DNA from: Setophaga petechia
Lineage: Eukaryota > Chordata > Aves > Passeriformes > Parulidae
DNA: 64,000 nucleotides
Assembly (NCBI GenBank): GCA_024362935.1
Contig: JANCRA010000118.1
Coordinates: 658,134-722,133, forward strand
Reading direction: 5' to 3'
This document shows, one piece after another, positions 18,112 to 31,804 of the stretch. Each line of letters begins with the position of its first letter. Position 1 is the first letter of the stretch. The notes beneath the pieces are model-generated. The model was given only the letters and a program-made list of their open reading frames with translations, made no database searches and was not told the origin of the DNA. A program made the translations under genes and the position numbers.

Positions 18112-21100
18112 TAATGATTCCCTAACATGGAATATTCATGATAATGATTATGACATCATAACAATGATTATGACACCATGAAACAATTATGACATCATGA
18201 CAATGATTCATCCCTATGGATTAATCACAATTATGATCTCATGAAAATGATTATGACACCATAGTAAGGATTATGACATCATGGCAATGATTATGACATC
18301 ATGGCAATGATTCCTCCATATGGACTAATAATTATTGTGATGTCATTATAGTGATTATGACATCATGGTAACAATGATGATATCATGGTAATGATTCCCT
18401 CACATGGGATAATCTCGATAATGATTATGACATCATGGTAAAGATTTTGAGATCATGACAGTGAATAGGACATCATGGCAAAGATTATGACATCATTATA
18501 ACAATTATGATATAATGGTAATGATTCCCTCACATGGAATACTCCTGATAATGATTATGACATCATGGTAATATTTATGAGATCATGACAATGATTATGA
18601 CACCATGGCATTGACTCCTCCATTTGGAATAATCATGATTAGGATCTCATTACTATAATAATTATGCAACCATGATAATCATTAAGACATCATGGCAATG
18701 ATTCCTACATATGGAATATTCATTATAATGATTATGACATCATGGCAATTATTATTATATCATTATAGCGATTATGATATCATGACAAGGATTCCCTCAC
18801 ATGCAATATTCATTATAATGAATATGAGATCATAACAATGATTATGACACCATGATAACAACTATGATATCATGACAAGGATTCCCTCACATTGAGTAAT
18901 CATGTCAATGATTATGACATCATGGAAATGATTCCTCCAAATAGAATAAACATGATTATGATCTCATGATAATGATTATGAAATCAAGGTAAGGATTTTG
19001 AGATCATGACACTGATTATGACACCATGGCAATGATTATGACATAATGGTAATGATTATGATATCGTAGTAATGATTCCCTCACATGGAAGAATCTTGAT
19101 AATGATTATGACATCATGGTAACGATTATGAGATCATGACGATGATTATGACATCATGACAATGATTCTTCCATATGGAATAATCATGATTATCATCTCA
19201 TGATAGTAATTATGACATCGTGGTAAGGATTATGACATGCTGATAATGATTATGATATCATGGCAATCATTCCCTCACATGAAATATTCATTATTATGAT
19301 TATGAGATCATGAAAATTATTGTGATAGCAATTATGATATCATTACAAAGGTTCCCTCACATGGAATAATCATGACAATGATTATGACATCATGGCAATG
19401 ATTCCTCCCTATGGAGTCATCATGATAACGATCTCATGACAATTATTATGACAGCATGATAATGATTATGAGATCATGACAGTGATTATGAGATCATGGC
19501 AATGATTATGACGTCATGGGAATGATTCCTCCATATGGAATAATCATGATCATGACCTCATGACAATAATTATGACATTATGGCAATGATTATGAGATCA
19601 TGACAATAATTATGAAATCATGGGAACAATTATGATATCATGACAGTGATTATGAGATGACGGCAATGACTATGATGTCATCACAATGATTCCTCTATAC
19701 AGAAAAATCTATTGTGATATCATTATAATGATTATGACATCATGACAATGATTATGAGATCATGGCAATGTTTCCTCTCTATGGAATAATCATGGTTATG
19801 ATCTCATTATAATAATCATCACATCATGTTAATGATTATGTGATCATGATAACAATTATGATATCATGGTTAGGATTCCCTTGCATGGAATATTCATCAT
19901 AATGATTATGACATCATGACAATGATTATGGCATCATCACAATGAGTCCTCCAGATGGAATAATCATGATTATGATATCATAATGATAATAATTATGCCA
20001 TCATGATAAAATTTATGATACCATTACAATGATCCCCTCACATGGAATATTCATGATAATGATTATGACATCCTGCTAATGATTTTGAGATCATGACAAT
20101 GGTTATGACATCATGACAATGATTGCTTCACATGGAAAAATCTTGATAATGATTATGACATCATGACAATGATTATGAAATCATGACAATGATTCCTACA
20201 TATGGAATAATCACAATTATTATTTCATTATAATAATTATTACATCATGGTAATGATTATGACATCATGGCAATGATTCCTCCCTATGGAATCATCATGA
20301 TTATGATCTCATGACAATGATTATGACACCATGGTAAAGATTATGAGATCATGACAGGGATTATGAGATCATGGCAATGATTATGATGTCATGGGAATGA
20401 TTCCTCCATATGATCTGATCATTATTGTGATATCCTACTAATGATCATGATGTCATGATAACCATTATGATATAATGGTAATGATTCCCTCACATGGAAT
20501 ATTCTTTACAATGACTATGACATCATGGTAGCAATTATGAGATCATGGCAATGATTCCTCCATATGGAATAATCACAATTATGATATCATGGCAATAATT
20601 ATGACATCATGGTATTGATTATGAGATCATGATAACAATTAGGATACCATGGCAATCATTCCCTCACATGGAATAATCATTATAATGATTATGACATCAT
20701 GGCAATGATTCCTCCCTACATAATAATAATGATTATGATCTCATGACAATGATTATAACACCATGGTAATGATTATGAGATCATGACAGTGACTATGAGA
20801 TCATGGTAATGATTATGATGTCATGGGACTGATTCCTCCATATGGACTGATCATTATTGTGATATCCTGATAATGATGATGACATCGTGATAACAATTAT
20901 GATATAATGGTAATGATTCCCTCACATGGAACAAACTTGATAATGATCGTGACATCATGGTAGCAATAATGAGATCATGACAATGTTCACGACATCATGG
21001 CAATGATTCCTCCGTATGGAATAATCATGATTATGATCTCATTATGATAATGATTATGACACGATGGTAATGATTAGGAGTTCATGACAATGATTATGAC

Positions 21101-22350
21101 ATCATGGCAATGATTCCTACGTATGGAATAATCACAATTATGATCTCATGATAATAATTATGACATCATAGTATTGATTATGAAATGATGATAATGATTA
21201 TGATATCATGAAAATCATTCCCTCACATGGAATATTCATTATAATGTTATGACATCATGACAATGATTATGACACCATGAACACAATGATGATATCATGA
21301 CAAGGATTTCCTCACATGGAATAATCATGACAATAATTATGACATTATGGCAATGATTCCTCCATATGGAATAATCATGATCATGACCTCATGATAATAA
21401 TTATGACATCGTGGCAATGATTATGAGATCATGACAATGATTATGACATCAGGGTAATGATTATGAGATCATGATAACAATTAAGATATCATGGTTATGA
21501 TTCCCTTGCATGGAATATTCATCATAATCATTATGACATCATGGCAATGATTATGATTGTCATCACAATGATTCCTCTATACAGATGAATCTTTATTGTG
21601 ATATCATTATGATGATTATGACATCATGGTAATGATTATGAGATCATGACAATGATTCCTCTCTATGGAATAATCATGGTTATGATCTCATTATAATACA
21701 ATTATGATATCATGGTTATGATTCCCTTGCATGGAATAGTCATCATAATGATTATGACATCATGGCAATGATTCCTCCCTATACAATAATCACAATTATG
21801 ATCTAATTATAATAATTATGACATAATGGTAATGATTATGAGATCATGATTATGATTATGACATCATGACAATGATTCCTCCCTATATAATAGTCATGAT
21901 TATGATCTCATGACAATGATTATGACAGCATGATAACAATTATGAGATCATGGCAATGATTATGATGTCATGGGAATGATTTCTCCATGTGGACTGATCA
22001 TTATTGTGATATCTTGATAATGATCAATGACATAATGATATTGATTATGAGATCATGAATATTCCATGTGAGGGAATGATTGTCATGATTATGATATCAT
22101 GACAATCATTCCCTCACATGGAATATTCATTATAATGTTATGACATCATGACAATGATTATGACACCATGAACACAATTATGATATCATGACAAGGATTC
22201 CCTCACATGGAATAATCATGACAATGATTATGACATCATGGCAATGATTCCTCCATATGGAGTAATCATGATTTTGATCTCATGATAATGATTATGACAT
22301 CATGACAATGAATATGAGATCATGACGATAATTATGACACCATTATAACG

Positions 22351-23484
22351 ATTTTCCCCCAAAATGATCCTGATCCTGACCAGCACTGTGGGAACAATTC
22401 TTCTTTTCTGCTCGTACAACCCAGACCAATCCCTGCTAAGTCTGGGGTTCCTGGCCGTGGGCAGTCGGTGGGAGCTGGGCCTGGCTCAGGCCGTGCCTGC
22501 CTGGCAGTGTGGAGAGAGGCACACGAGGATCCTGCTCTGACTCACGGGGAGCTGGCAGAGCCTGGAGCTCGGGTGGGTGTCAGGGAGGGTTTATGGCTCT
22601 GAAATGTCACCTTCTCTCAACGCTTGTCCCAGACGTGTCCCCACACTTCCTATTTTTAGAGCCCTGCTCTCCAATGATTTTGCCCATGGACTGTCTTGTG
22701 GGGATTCAATTAAACTCCAGAATAAAATAAACACTCACCCTCAGCCAGGGCTGGAATACTAAGTAGAGCCATTATTTGAACAAAACAGGGCTGTGAGTTT
22801 GGTGTTTAAATGTCCTTTATTTCCATCAGCTGGGGTCAGGGACCAGTGGAAGCAGGAAAAACCCTTCATTAACTCAGCCCATGGACTCCCAAAGCCTTTC
22901 CCTTGCTGCTCTGAGTGACCCAAACACCTCCAGGGCACATTTCCTTTGCAGATTTTGGGGATTAAAATCACTGAGGAGCTCCTTTTCTTTTTGGGGATGA
23001 TGAACCAGTGTGTCTGGACAAAGCAGTGGCACCCAGAGCTGCCTGCAGTGCCAGGGGTCTCTGCAGCTCATTTAAACCAGCTCAGGTCTTCCTTTATTCC
23101 TTAATTAAATACTTGATTAGGGCAGTCTGACCCATGGCCAAATCCCTCAGGTGTTCCTATCCAGATTTGTGGGTTTTCCCTGAAAAAGGGAAGTGGTGAT
23201 TCCAGGAAGCTGGGTGAGCTCTGGTAATACAGTGCTGTTCCAGAAGTGGAGGAATCCCAAAATTCCCATTCCAACCCAGAGATTTTCTGTTTGAAGCACC
23301 AGATTAGCCTGGGAAAGGAGAATTTCCCTGAGGTGTTGGGCAGGATCTGGTGCAGAGCAGCCACAGCTTGTGTGAGGCCTCTTATCAAACTCTTATCAGC
23401 AATTCTGCTCTGGGGCCAGTCCTGGAAGGTTCTGGCTCTTCAGGACTGGGTTTGGAGCTGGGCAGTGGCTGCTGGCACAGCCCT
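22351..23484. other. unannotated sequence
   Basis: No gene or repeat recognised. The transition from satellite to ordinary sequence occurs near 22,350. Confidence 0.45.
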
Positions 23485-24019
23485 AGAGTTTCAGCTCAGT
23501 CTAACTCAGATTTCAGAGTTTAGTCCAGTCTAACCCAGATTTCAGAGTTTTAGTCCGGTCTAGCCTGGATTTCAGAGTTCCAGTCCAGTCTAACCTAGCT
23601 GTCAGAGTTTCAGTCCAGTCTAACTCAGATATCAGAGTTTAGTCCTGTGAAACCCAGATTCCAGAGTTTTAGTCTGGTCAAACCCAGATTTCAGAGTTTC
23701 AGCCCAGTCTAATCAGATTTCACAGTTTCAGTCCAGTCTAACCCAAATTTCAGAGTTTCAGTCCAGTCTAATCAGATTTCAGAGTTTCAGCCCAATCTAA
23801 CTCAGATTTCAGAGTTTAATCCAGTCTAACCCAGATTTCAGAGTTTCAGCCCAGTCTAATCAGATTTCACAGTTTCAGTCCAGTCTAACCCAGATTTCAG
23901 AGTTTTAGTCCGGTCTAACCTGGATTTCAGAGTTTAAGCCCAGTCTAACTCAGATTTCAGAGTTTCAGTCCAGTCTAACCCAGATTTCAGAGTTTAATCC
24001 AGTCTAACCCAGATTTCAG
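23485..24019. repeat. 30-bp minisatellite
   Basis: About 18 tandem copies of a 30-bp unit: AGAGTTTCAGTCCAGTCTAA followed by CCCAGATTTC. Variants (TTTTAGTCCGG, CTCAGATTTC, AATCAGATTTC) are interleaved. Confidence 0.95.
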
Positions 24020-24956
24020 CACCCAAGAGGTGCAGGGTTGGCTCAGGGAGACCCTGGCTCTGTCTGGGTCCGGCCTGGGGCACTGAATGAGCTCCAGAGT
24101 GGTGGAGAGCAGTGAGGGGAGGGAAGAGCAGAGGAGGGCTGGGGGCAGGACCAGAGCTCTGCAGAGCTGGAGAGAGGAATAATGGGCTTGTGTAGCTTCG
24201 GGAGGAGAAAAGGAAGGAATGACAGCAGTAACACCCCAAGGGTGTGTGCAGGAATGGGAATGTGCCCCCTGCTCCTCTGCTGTGGGCAGGAAATGCCAGG
24301 CAAAGCCTGCAGCAGGGAAAACCCAAGGGAAACCCATCAAACCCCTGTGGAAAAGGCACTTAAAGGGTTGGGAAAGGAGGAGCAGGTGCTGAGAAAAAGA
24401 AGAGATGAATCACATCTGGTGTCTTTATCTTGTGGCTTAGCATCCTAAGCTGCTGCTGAGACATTTGAGATCCATTTAATATTTCTGCTTTTCAAAGTGT
24501 CACATCCAAGAGTCTTATATTTACCTTTGTGAAGCATGTAATATTATCCCAAACATTTTAATAAGGAAATGCACTTTTGAGTGACTTTTGCCACTGTCAT
24601 CTACCAAACCAGCGTAGGAAATTAGACAGGACCCAACACTGTCTTCATTTTAAGTGTCTCTTTAATATAATAAATATATCACCAAGGTATTTTTAAAAAT
24701 TCAAATTGGTAACAGCATACCCATTTGTCAGTAAACAGAAACTTAAGGCAGAATTTTGTCAACATTTTATTATTTTATAGTGTGCTGTGAGTGTTGCAGT
24801 GGTGGATATTATTTGTGGACTTATAGCTGTTGCAAAAATCACAACAAAAATAATTTTGTGCTGCAGTAATACTCGAGGGCTCTGGTTGCTCCTGGCCAGG
24901 AGGATTCCCTGGAGGGTTCCATCCCCTCTCCTTTCCACTGCACGTGGAAAAAACCC
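24020..24956. other. unannotated sequence
   Basis: GC-moderate to 24,450, then AT-rich. No exon, RNA gene or known repeat recognised. Confidence 0.4.
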
Positions 24957-25641
24957 TGTCTTGGTTTGAACAGCCAGGTGTCTGCTGAGGAAGGCAGGAG
25001 CCTCCCTTGAAATGGAAAATGCAACCTCTTCCCTCTGAATTATTGTAATTTTCAAAATTAAGGGGCTCTCAGGAAAATATGTGGGAATTGCAATAACAGT
25101 TCTTTATTAGGGGAAAAATAAAATAAAATTAAAATGTAGTAATATAAAACAGTCCTGCCAGAGTGCGGCAGGCCCTGGCACGCTGTGGGTCAGGGGGTGG
25201 CACAGCCCCATGCCAGGGGGGCTCAGCCCTCCTGCAGTGCCAGCTGTGGTTCTGCTGGAGCAGGGATCCTGCACAAGGGGGGAGTTTTCCTCTGCAGCTC
25301 CAGGGCTGCTGCAGATGGGCCTGGGCTCCCTCTGGCCATGCAGGGCAGCAGAAAGCTGCTCCTCTGGCAATGCAGGGGGCAAAGGCTGCTGTGCTGTGCC
25401 AGGCTCAGCTTGGATCCAGGTAGGAATGCTTGGCTCCTGCCCTGGGCGCAGCATCTCCCCATGGGATGCTGGAATTGGATCAGCCCTGCAGGGACACTCA
25501 GTGCCCATGGACAGCAGAGATCTCCTGCAGGGAGGATTGGCTGTGGCAGAGATCAAGAAAACTGCCCCAAGAACAGCAGAGAGCTGCCCCAGCTCTGACA
25601 GCTGGGGACAAACACAGACACACTCAGCTGAACCTCAGACA
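24957..25641 (+). mobile_element. solo LTR, family C (copy C2)
   Basis: 685 bp, TGTCTTGGTTTGAACAG to CCTCAGACA, plus orientation. The core (about 25,168-25,600) differs from C4 by one base by eye. The outer ~200 bp and the last ~40 bp differ clearly from C4. I could not find a convincing 5-bp target duplication. Confidence 0.8.
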
Positions 25642-26680
25642 CCCCAAGCACAGCTGGCTGCCCACGTGCCTGGCACTTTCCCCGTGGATCTGCACACATG
25701 GATGCCTCTGAAGCAGGGATCTGTCACTGGATATCTCCCTGTCAGCTTTGCCCTCGTTAATTAATGCTCATTGTAACAGCACAACTGTCTCAGGGCAGAT
25801 TTTCTAGGAGTCAATTCCCAGTGTGCAGCCATGGGACAGCCTCAGAAGCTCCCTTTTGTTGGGATGCTGCTTTTTATTTCTCTCTCTCTGTCTAAAAGGA
25901 GCTGAAATACAAATTGCCAGGATTTTTTAATCCAGCTTTGCCGCCGCTCCACAAAACCTTGGGAGCATTCATTTGTGGCTCCAGATGATCCTAATCCCTT
26001 TCTCCTCACTGCTGAGGGAAAAGCAGCTTAGGAAGGTTTGGAGTTGCAGGGGAAGAGTTGGGAGATGAACGAGGTGTCCCCAAAATGCCATGGGACCTGT
26101 GGAATCCGCTCTCTCCTCAGGTACAGGAATCTGTCCTGTTTATCATCATGGTGTTCAATAAAAATCAGGAGTTTCCAGCAGGAATTTTAGGGAAAGATGC
26201 ACTGGAGGGACTTCTGGAGTCCAGAGCCAGTCTATCCAAACAGAACCCTGTGCCTGGATTGTCTGATAAGTTGTTATTTCACCTTGTTATTTCAGAGCCC
26301 CACAAAATCACAGGATCCCAGTCTGGGCTGGGATTTTAAAGCTCCTCCAGTTCCAACCTCACCATGGGGACAAGGTACACCTTCCCCAGAGCCTCAGCAG
26401 TGCCAGGAGTTTGCCCATCCCATGCTGGGCCTCAGGCACTGAACTCCACCTTAATTTGGGATTTTGGTGTGACTGTGGAGAAAATCTGAAGAGGGAGAAC
26501 AGATAAATTGAATATTCAGGAATTGTGCTTAAGGACCACTCCTGAAGCTGATCTGAGCAGGAGGTGTGGGGTTTAATTCCCTGCCTGTGCCCTCCTCACC
26601 CACAGGGGCTGGGCTGGGGGTGTTTGGACCCCACAGGGGCTGGGCTGGGATGGGGGCATGTTCCAGAATGCCAGGCAAGA
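25642..26680. other. unannotated sequence
   Basis: Mostly unremarkable. The last 60 bp hold a short GC-rich segment (TTTGGACCCCACAGGGGCTG at about 26,624) repeated beyond the next LTR at about 27,340. Confidence 0.4.
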
Positions 26681-27334
26681 TGTTTTCTATTACCATCTGT
26701 ATGGCAGATTACCTTTGTCAAGTGGGCAGTTTGCCTTATCTCTCTCTCTGAGTGACCACATTCACTCCTCCCTCGGGAGGGGACACCTGCTGATAACAGC
26801 TCTGGAATGTCCCTGCAGGGCTGATAAGAACTACAGCATCCCATTGGGAGATGGGAGCCCAGAGGGAGGAGCCAAGCATTCCTACCCGGATAGAATCTGG
26901 AGATTCTGGAACACCAGCACGGCTCCTGCACTGCATTGCCCAGAGGAACAGCAGCTGCCTCTTGCCCTGCATCTCCAGAGGCAGAGACTGCACCTTTCTC
27001 CAGGATCCCTGCTCCAGCAGAACCAGCCCTGACCCTGCAGGAGGGCTGAGCCACAATTCCAATGGCACTGCTGCCACCAGCCTGACCCACAGGGTGTCAG
27101 CTTGGGCTCTGACTCTGTCAGGGTTGGTTTAGTTCACTGCATTGTTTATTTTATCCTTTTATTTTTTTCCTTTCCCTTTCAAAGAACTGTTATTTCCTGC
27201 TCCCATATTTTTGCCTGAGAGCCCCTTAATCTAAAAATTATAGCAATTTGGAGGGGTGGGGAGGGTTTACATTCTCCATTTCAGGGGAGGCTCCTGCCTT
27301 CCTCAGCAGACACCTGGCTTTCCAAACCAAGACA
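26681..27334 (-). mobile_element. diverged solo LTR, family C (copy C3)
   Basis: Minus orientation. Its plus-strand right end, CCAAACCAAGACA, is the reverse of the family start. The order of motifs matches C1, C2, C4 and C5, but the core is strongly diverged, so this is an older copy or one that escaped homogenisation. The left end is approximate. Confidence 0.7.
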
Positions 27335-28800
27335 GGGGATTTGGACCCCACAGGGGCTGGGTTGGGATGGGGGTTTCCCATACCCCAATGCCAGCTGAGG
27401 TCTCCACTCCCTGTGGGAAGGTGCAGATCAGGTCCAGCTCTGCCTGAACTGACCCCAGCCCCAAACCCGTGCCCTGCCTCACCCTGCGTCCCTCTAAGGG
27501 ACACAAGGGGCCTTTCCTCCTCACATAAACACAGAAATGAAGGAAGGGAGAGCAAAGCTCCATCTCCAGTTACACAGTGTCATTCCCACCCATGTCTGAT
27601 GGATGATTACAGTGTGACCACAACATAAACACTTCCCTGGGGTCTCTGGCCAGGGCTCTCCTCGGAAGCTTTTGCAGCTCCAACCTGATTAAAACTGAAA
27701 TTTCATTGCACATCTCTGAAGAGACTCCTCCCATTGAACAGCAACTGCAAAGGGGTGCTGCCAGCTGTGAGGCACAAACACCCACAGCCCCAGCCACAAG
27801 TGCCTCCAGTTTTATTCTGATTTATTTTTTCACATGACAGACTTATAAATTAGAAGGATATGCCTCGTAAAGAGCCTGGCCAAAAAAATAAAAATAATAA
27901 AATAAAAAGCAAGTACTGGATGAAGAAGTTGCAGGGTTGGACTATCAAAGTGCCAGAGCACGGGGAAGGAGAAGCTTTTTAAAAATCAATAAGAAATGTC
28001 ACTGGCAGTGAGTGTGAGATGCAGTGCCAGGGTGAGCAGGGGGAGGATTGCAGGAGTTTAGGGGAGATGGGGATGTGCAGGATCACCCCTGGCTGGGGAC
28101 ACTGCTCTCTGTGTGCCACTGCTGCTCAGGCTGAGCCTCAGCTCCCTCAGTGCCAGGCTCTGACAGTCCCTCAGCCTCAGGAACCCAAATCCATGGGATT
28201 CCAGCAGGATCTTAGTGCTTGGCTCAGATTGCTTTAAAAAAACCCAAAGTGCCTAAAAATCTGCAGTGCACAATGCACAGCACTCTGCATGGCCCAGAGG
28301 ACAGGAGGGCTCAGTGTCTTGAACTCCTTAAAACCATTTGTCTTGCAAATTAATTGCTATTAATTCACCAGTAGTTCAGTAACCCCCCAAAAGAGAAGAT
28401 AAAGGGCAGACAGAGGGAGGAGGTTGTGCAGGATGGGGGCAGGAAAGCATCACAGGAGAGGGAAGCAAAGGGGAAGCAGAGGAGGCAAATTTAAAACCAG
28501 GGAAAAGAGGTGGGAAATGATTTCAGTAAATATTTAGGATCATTTCACTAAATGATCATTTCAGTAAATGTTGTCCAGGACCTGCAGTGCTCCTGGATGG
28601 GTTTATTTCTGTATTTATGGGAAAACTGGGCAATCCCTGGGTTCTGGAGGTCCCAGCGGGGCCGGGCAGGTGCAGTGGAGGGGGCTGAAGTGGCCCAGCT
28701 GTGACACCTGAGGGCCCAGCCCTGCCAGGATCCTCCTCTCCTCCCAAAACTCCCTGTTTGAATCCTTAATTAGGCTCAAGACCCTTCCTGGTGAGAGGAA
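27335..28800. other. unannotated sequence
   Basis: No gene recognised. It ends with GAGAGGAA just before LTR B1; the same word precedes B2 and could be remnant polypurine tract. Confidence 0.4.
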
Positions 28801-29716
28801 TGTCAGATTTGTCTTTCCAAACCAGCTGTGGGTCTGCTGGGAGATAAAACCAGCACTGAGAGATAAAAGAAACAATGGGGAGGATTCCACTGATTGATGA
28901 ATGGAAGAAGATATTTGCCTGTACAAAAAAACTTTAGGTTTGCTGATACATTAATTTGGTCATTGAAAGATGAAAGAAACACTAGTGAAAACCCTAAATT
29001 TTATAAGAATTAAAAATTAAAAGGGAGGGTTATACATTAGAGGGGAATCTTCAGTATTAGGCCTTCCAGGAAGTCTGAATGTCTGAAGTATTGTATTTAC
29101 TGGGAATGCCCAATGAAGGCAGGTGTGATGCATCTGACTCCATGTTCTCAGAAGGCTAATTTATTATTTTATGATACTATATTATATTAAAGAATACCAT
29201 ACTAAACTATACTATATGAAAGAATACAGAAAGGATACTTACAGAATGTTAAAAAGATAATAATGAAAACTCCTGACTCTCTCCAGAGTCCTGGCACAGC
29301 TTGCCCTGATTGGCCAAAGAGTGAAAACAACTCCCAGCAGAATCCAATGGAACAATCACCTGTGGGTAAACAATCTCCAAACACATTCCACATGAGCACA
29401 ACACAGGAGAAGCAAATGAGATAAGAATTGTTTTCCTTTTCTCTGGGGCTTCTCAGCTTCCCAGGAGAAAAATCCTGGGCAAAGGGATTTTTCAGACAAT
29501 GTGAATGCTATACTCAAGTACCTCAGAAATGGGGAAAGTGAGAAGAGAAATGTGGCTGGGAAATTGGGATAAAAAGGAGGCTGTGTCCTTCAAAAATTGG
29601 AGAGACCCCAGGGAAATGCCCCATGGCCTCTGCCTTTATTGGAATAAAGTAAAAGGACACCTCTGCCTCCTTTATGGACATAAACCTCTGATATTTGTGG
29701 ATTAGTTTTCCTAACA
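28801..29716 (+). mobile_element. LTR, family B (copy B1), split by LTR A3
   Basis: Matches B2 at 53,426-53,908 on both sides of a ~420-bp interruption. Begins TGTCAGATTTG and ends CCTAACA. A TATA-like GGGATAAAAAGG (near 29,567) is followed by AATAAA near 29,643, as in an LTR. I see no target duplication. GAGAGGAA lies upstream as in B2, so this may be a 3' LTR whose internal part is lost. Confidence 0.75.
29091..29514 (-). mobile_element. solo LTR, family A (copy A3), nested in B1
   Basis: Minus-oriented A-family LTR ('ctgactccatgttctcagaagg' to 'aggagaaaaatcctgg'). Target duplication GAAGTA/CAAGTA (29,085-29,090 and 29,515-29,520) with one change. The B2 copy keeps the empty site CAAGTA at 53,709-53,714. 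Confidence 0.75.
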
Positions 29717-31117
29717 TTGTAGAGGGAAGAGCTGCCTGCTCAGGCTGGAGAAGGAGTTCTTCAAATTCCCAGAGCTGGGATGAGACTCCTGATGAGCTCT
29801 TGGTGCTTCGTGTTCCTTGCCAAGGAGGTGCAAAGATTTTCAAGAGAGGCTTTGGCTGATTTTCTCCAGAAAATTCTCTTCTTTTTGACAGAAGAGTTAA
29901 ATATCTAATGAGGTGATTTAAATAGCTCCGATTTTCAGGAAGTTTGGAATTTCCGTCTGGGCAGAGATTTAAATGAAACTTCAGCAATGCTGGGAAATAT
30001 TCAGGTATTTTTTTCCCCTTGTCATTTCTCCCCTTTAAGCAGCTCTGTTCTCTCATCAAACCAGGCTCAGGAATGTCAATAAGGAATCCTTTCCCCTTGG
30101 GATTTCTGCCCCATTTTTACAAACCTGCAAAGTCTCCCTGGGTTGATTAAGCAGCCAAATGTTGCAAATGTTGGTTTGCATCATTACAGACCTGGGGAGA
30201 CTCAGCAAATGCACAAAGCTGCATTTTTCCTGTTTGCCATAATTATCTGTTTCTTTAGAAAATTCAGGTCTCTCTTCTTTAATAGACATTTTCACTTACA
30301 AATCAGGTGCTCTGGAAGTAGAACTCACACCTTAAATAAATTTCCAGAATATCCTGAACTGCATCTCCATGTCCTATATAAGAAAACAGAAGAAATCCTG
30401 AAATTATAAGAAAAGCCTTTGAAAATTTAAGGAAAAAGCACACAAAACTTGAACAATGAGCACCCAGAGAAATTTATTTTCATGTAAAGTTTCAGGAAAA
30501 ATTGGAATTACTCCCTGGAAGTCCAAGCAGTGTTTTGCCTTCAGAAATCCAGCATTTCCTTGGTCATCAAGGATCTCCCAGACACACCTGCCTGGTTTTT
30601 AAATGACACTGTCCACATTTTCCATGGGAACAGCAGAAGGATTTGCTTAGGATGGGACTGGAACCACTGTCTCTATTGGAATGAGGGCTGTGCTTGGTTT
30701 GCATTGTAGAAATGTCCTGGGAACACTCTGGAGGGGAATCCTGGCTCCTGGAAATCTGTGGGAGACTTGAAATTCCCCCCAGGAATTCCACACAGGAAAT
30801 TTCCTGATTTTAGGAATAGGGAAGGAAGAATCATCCCTTAAAGTCTGCACAGTGAGGTTTTGTCAAAGGCAGGAACTGTTGGGGATTTTAATGCTCTTTA
30901 TTTTAATGCTCTTGTTAAGGGCAGCTCACAGAATTTTGGCTGCAGAAAATAAGAAACCCCCAGGGGCTGTGGGAGCACTGAGCTCCCCAGCAGCTCCTTA
31001 GTCCTTCCCATCACCACCTCATGCCTTTGGTTCCCCTCCTTGTGCTCCACAATTTGGGCTTTTTTGGTAGAAATTGCTTGCTAAGGAGCTGCAGAAGAAG
31101 GGAAAAGCATGGTCTGG
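29717..31117. other. unannotated sequence
   Basis: AT-moderate sequence without recognisable genes or repeats. Confidence 0.4.
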
Positions 31118-31804
31118 TGTCTTGGTTTGAACAGAGGGATGACTGCTGAGGAAGGCAGGAGCAGAACCCTGAAATGAAAAATCTAAACCCCCTCCCTCTG
31201 AATTATTGTAATTTTGATATTAAAAAGCTCTCAGGCAAATTTATGGGAGTAGGAATAACAGTTCTTTATAAGAAAGAAAAAAAAGGTAAAATAGAAATGC
31301 AGTAATACAAAACAGCCCTGGCAGAGTGTGAGCAGGCCCTGGCACGCTGTGGGTCAGGGGGTGGCACAGCCCCATGCCAGGGGGGCTCAGCCCTCCTGCA
31401 GTGCCAGCTGTGGTTCTGCTGGAGCAGGGATCCTGCACAAGGGGGGAGTTTTCCTCTGCAGCTCCAGGGCTGCTGCAGATGGGCCTGGGCTCCCTCTGGC
31501 CATGCAGGGCAGCAGAAAGCTGCTCCTCTGGCAATGCAGGGGGCAAAGGCTGCTGTGCTGTGCCAGGCTCAGCTTGGATCCAGGTAGGAATGCTTGGCTC
31601 CTGCCCTGGGCGCAGCATCTCCCCATGGGATGCTGGAATTGGATCAGCCCTGCAGGGACACTCAGTGGCCATGGACAGCAGAGATCTCCTGCAGGGAGGA
31701 TTGGCTGTGGCAGAGATCAAGAAAACTGCCCCAAGAACAGCAGAGAGCTGCCCCAGCTCTGACAGGGGGCACAGAACACACAGCCCCATTTCCAACCTCG
31801 GACA
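31118..31804 (+). mobile_element. solo LTR, family C (copy C4)
   Basis: 687 bp, TGTCTTGGTTTGAACAG to CCTCGGACA. The core (about 31,335-31,764) is nearly identical to C1, C2 and C5. The first ~210 bp differ from C2 by many substitutions and indels. Confidence 0.8.

Larger units (their letters stand above)
11385..22350. repeat. AT-rich ~20-bp satellite, interrupted by the provirus
   Basis: Satellite text occupies 11,385-11,487 and 18,107-22,350 (about 4.3 kb without the provirus). The basic unit is about 20 bp, AATGATTATGACATCATGGC, with a near-palindromic centre ATGANNTCAT (ACAT, ATAT, AGAT, ATCT and ATGT variants). Units are grouped in longer irregular blocks marked by TTCCTCCATATGGAATAATC or TTCCCTCACATGGAATATTC. 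One exact CRE palindrome TGACGTCA lies at 19,509-19,516. Nothing in it is coding. Confidence 0.95.

Noticed and set aside
23485..24019. A CRISPR-like regular array
   Set aside because: Repeats are contiguous 30-bp units without unique spacers, in a vertebrate genome; it is a minisatellite. The same holds for the 49-bp array at 50.9 kb.
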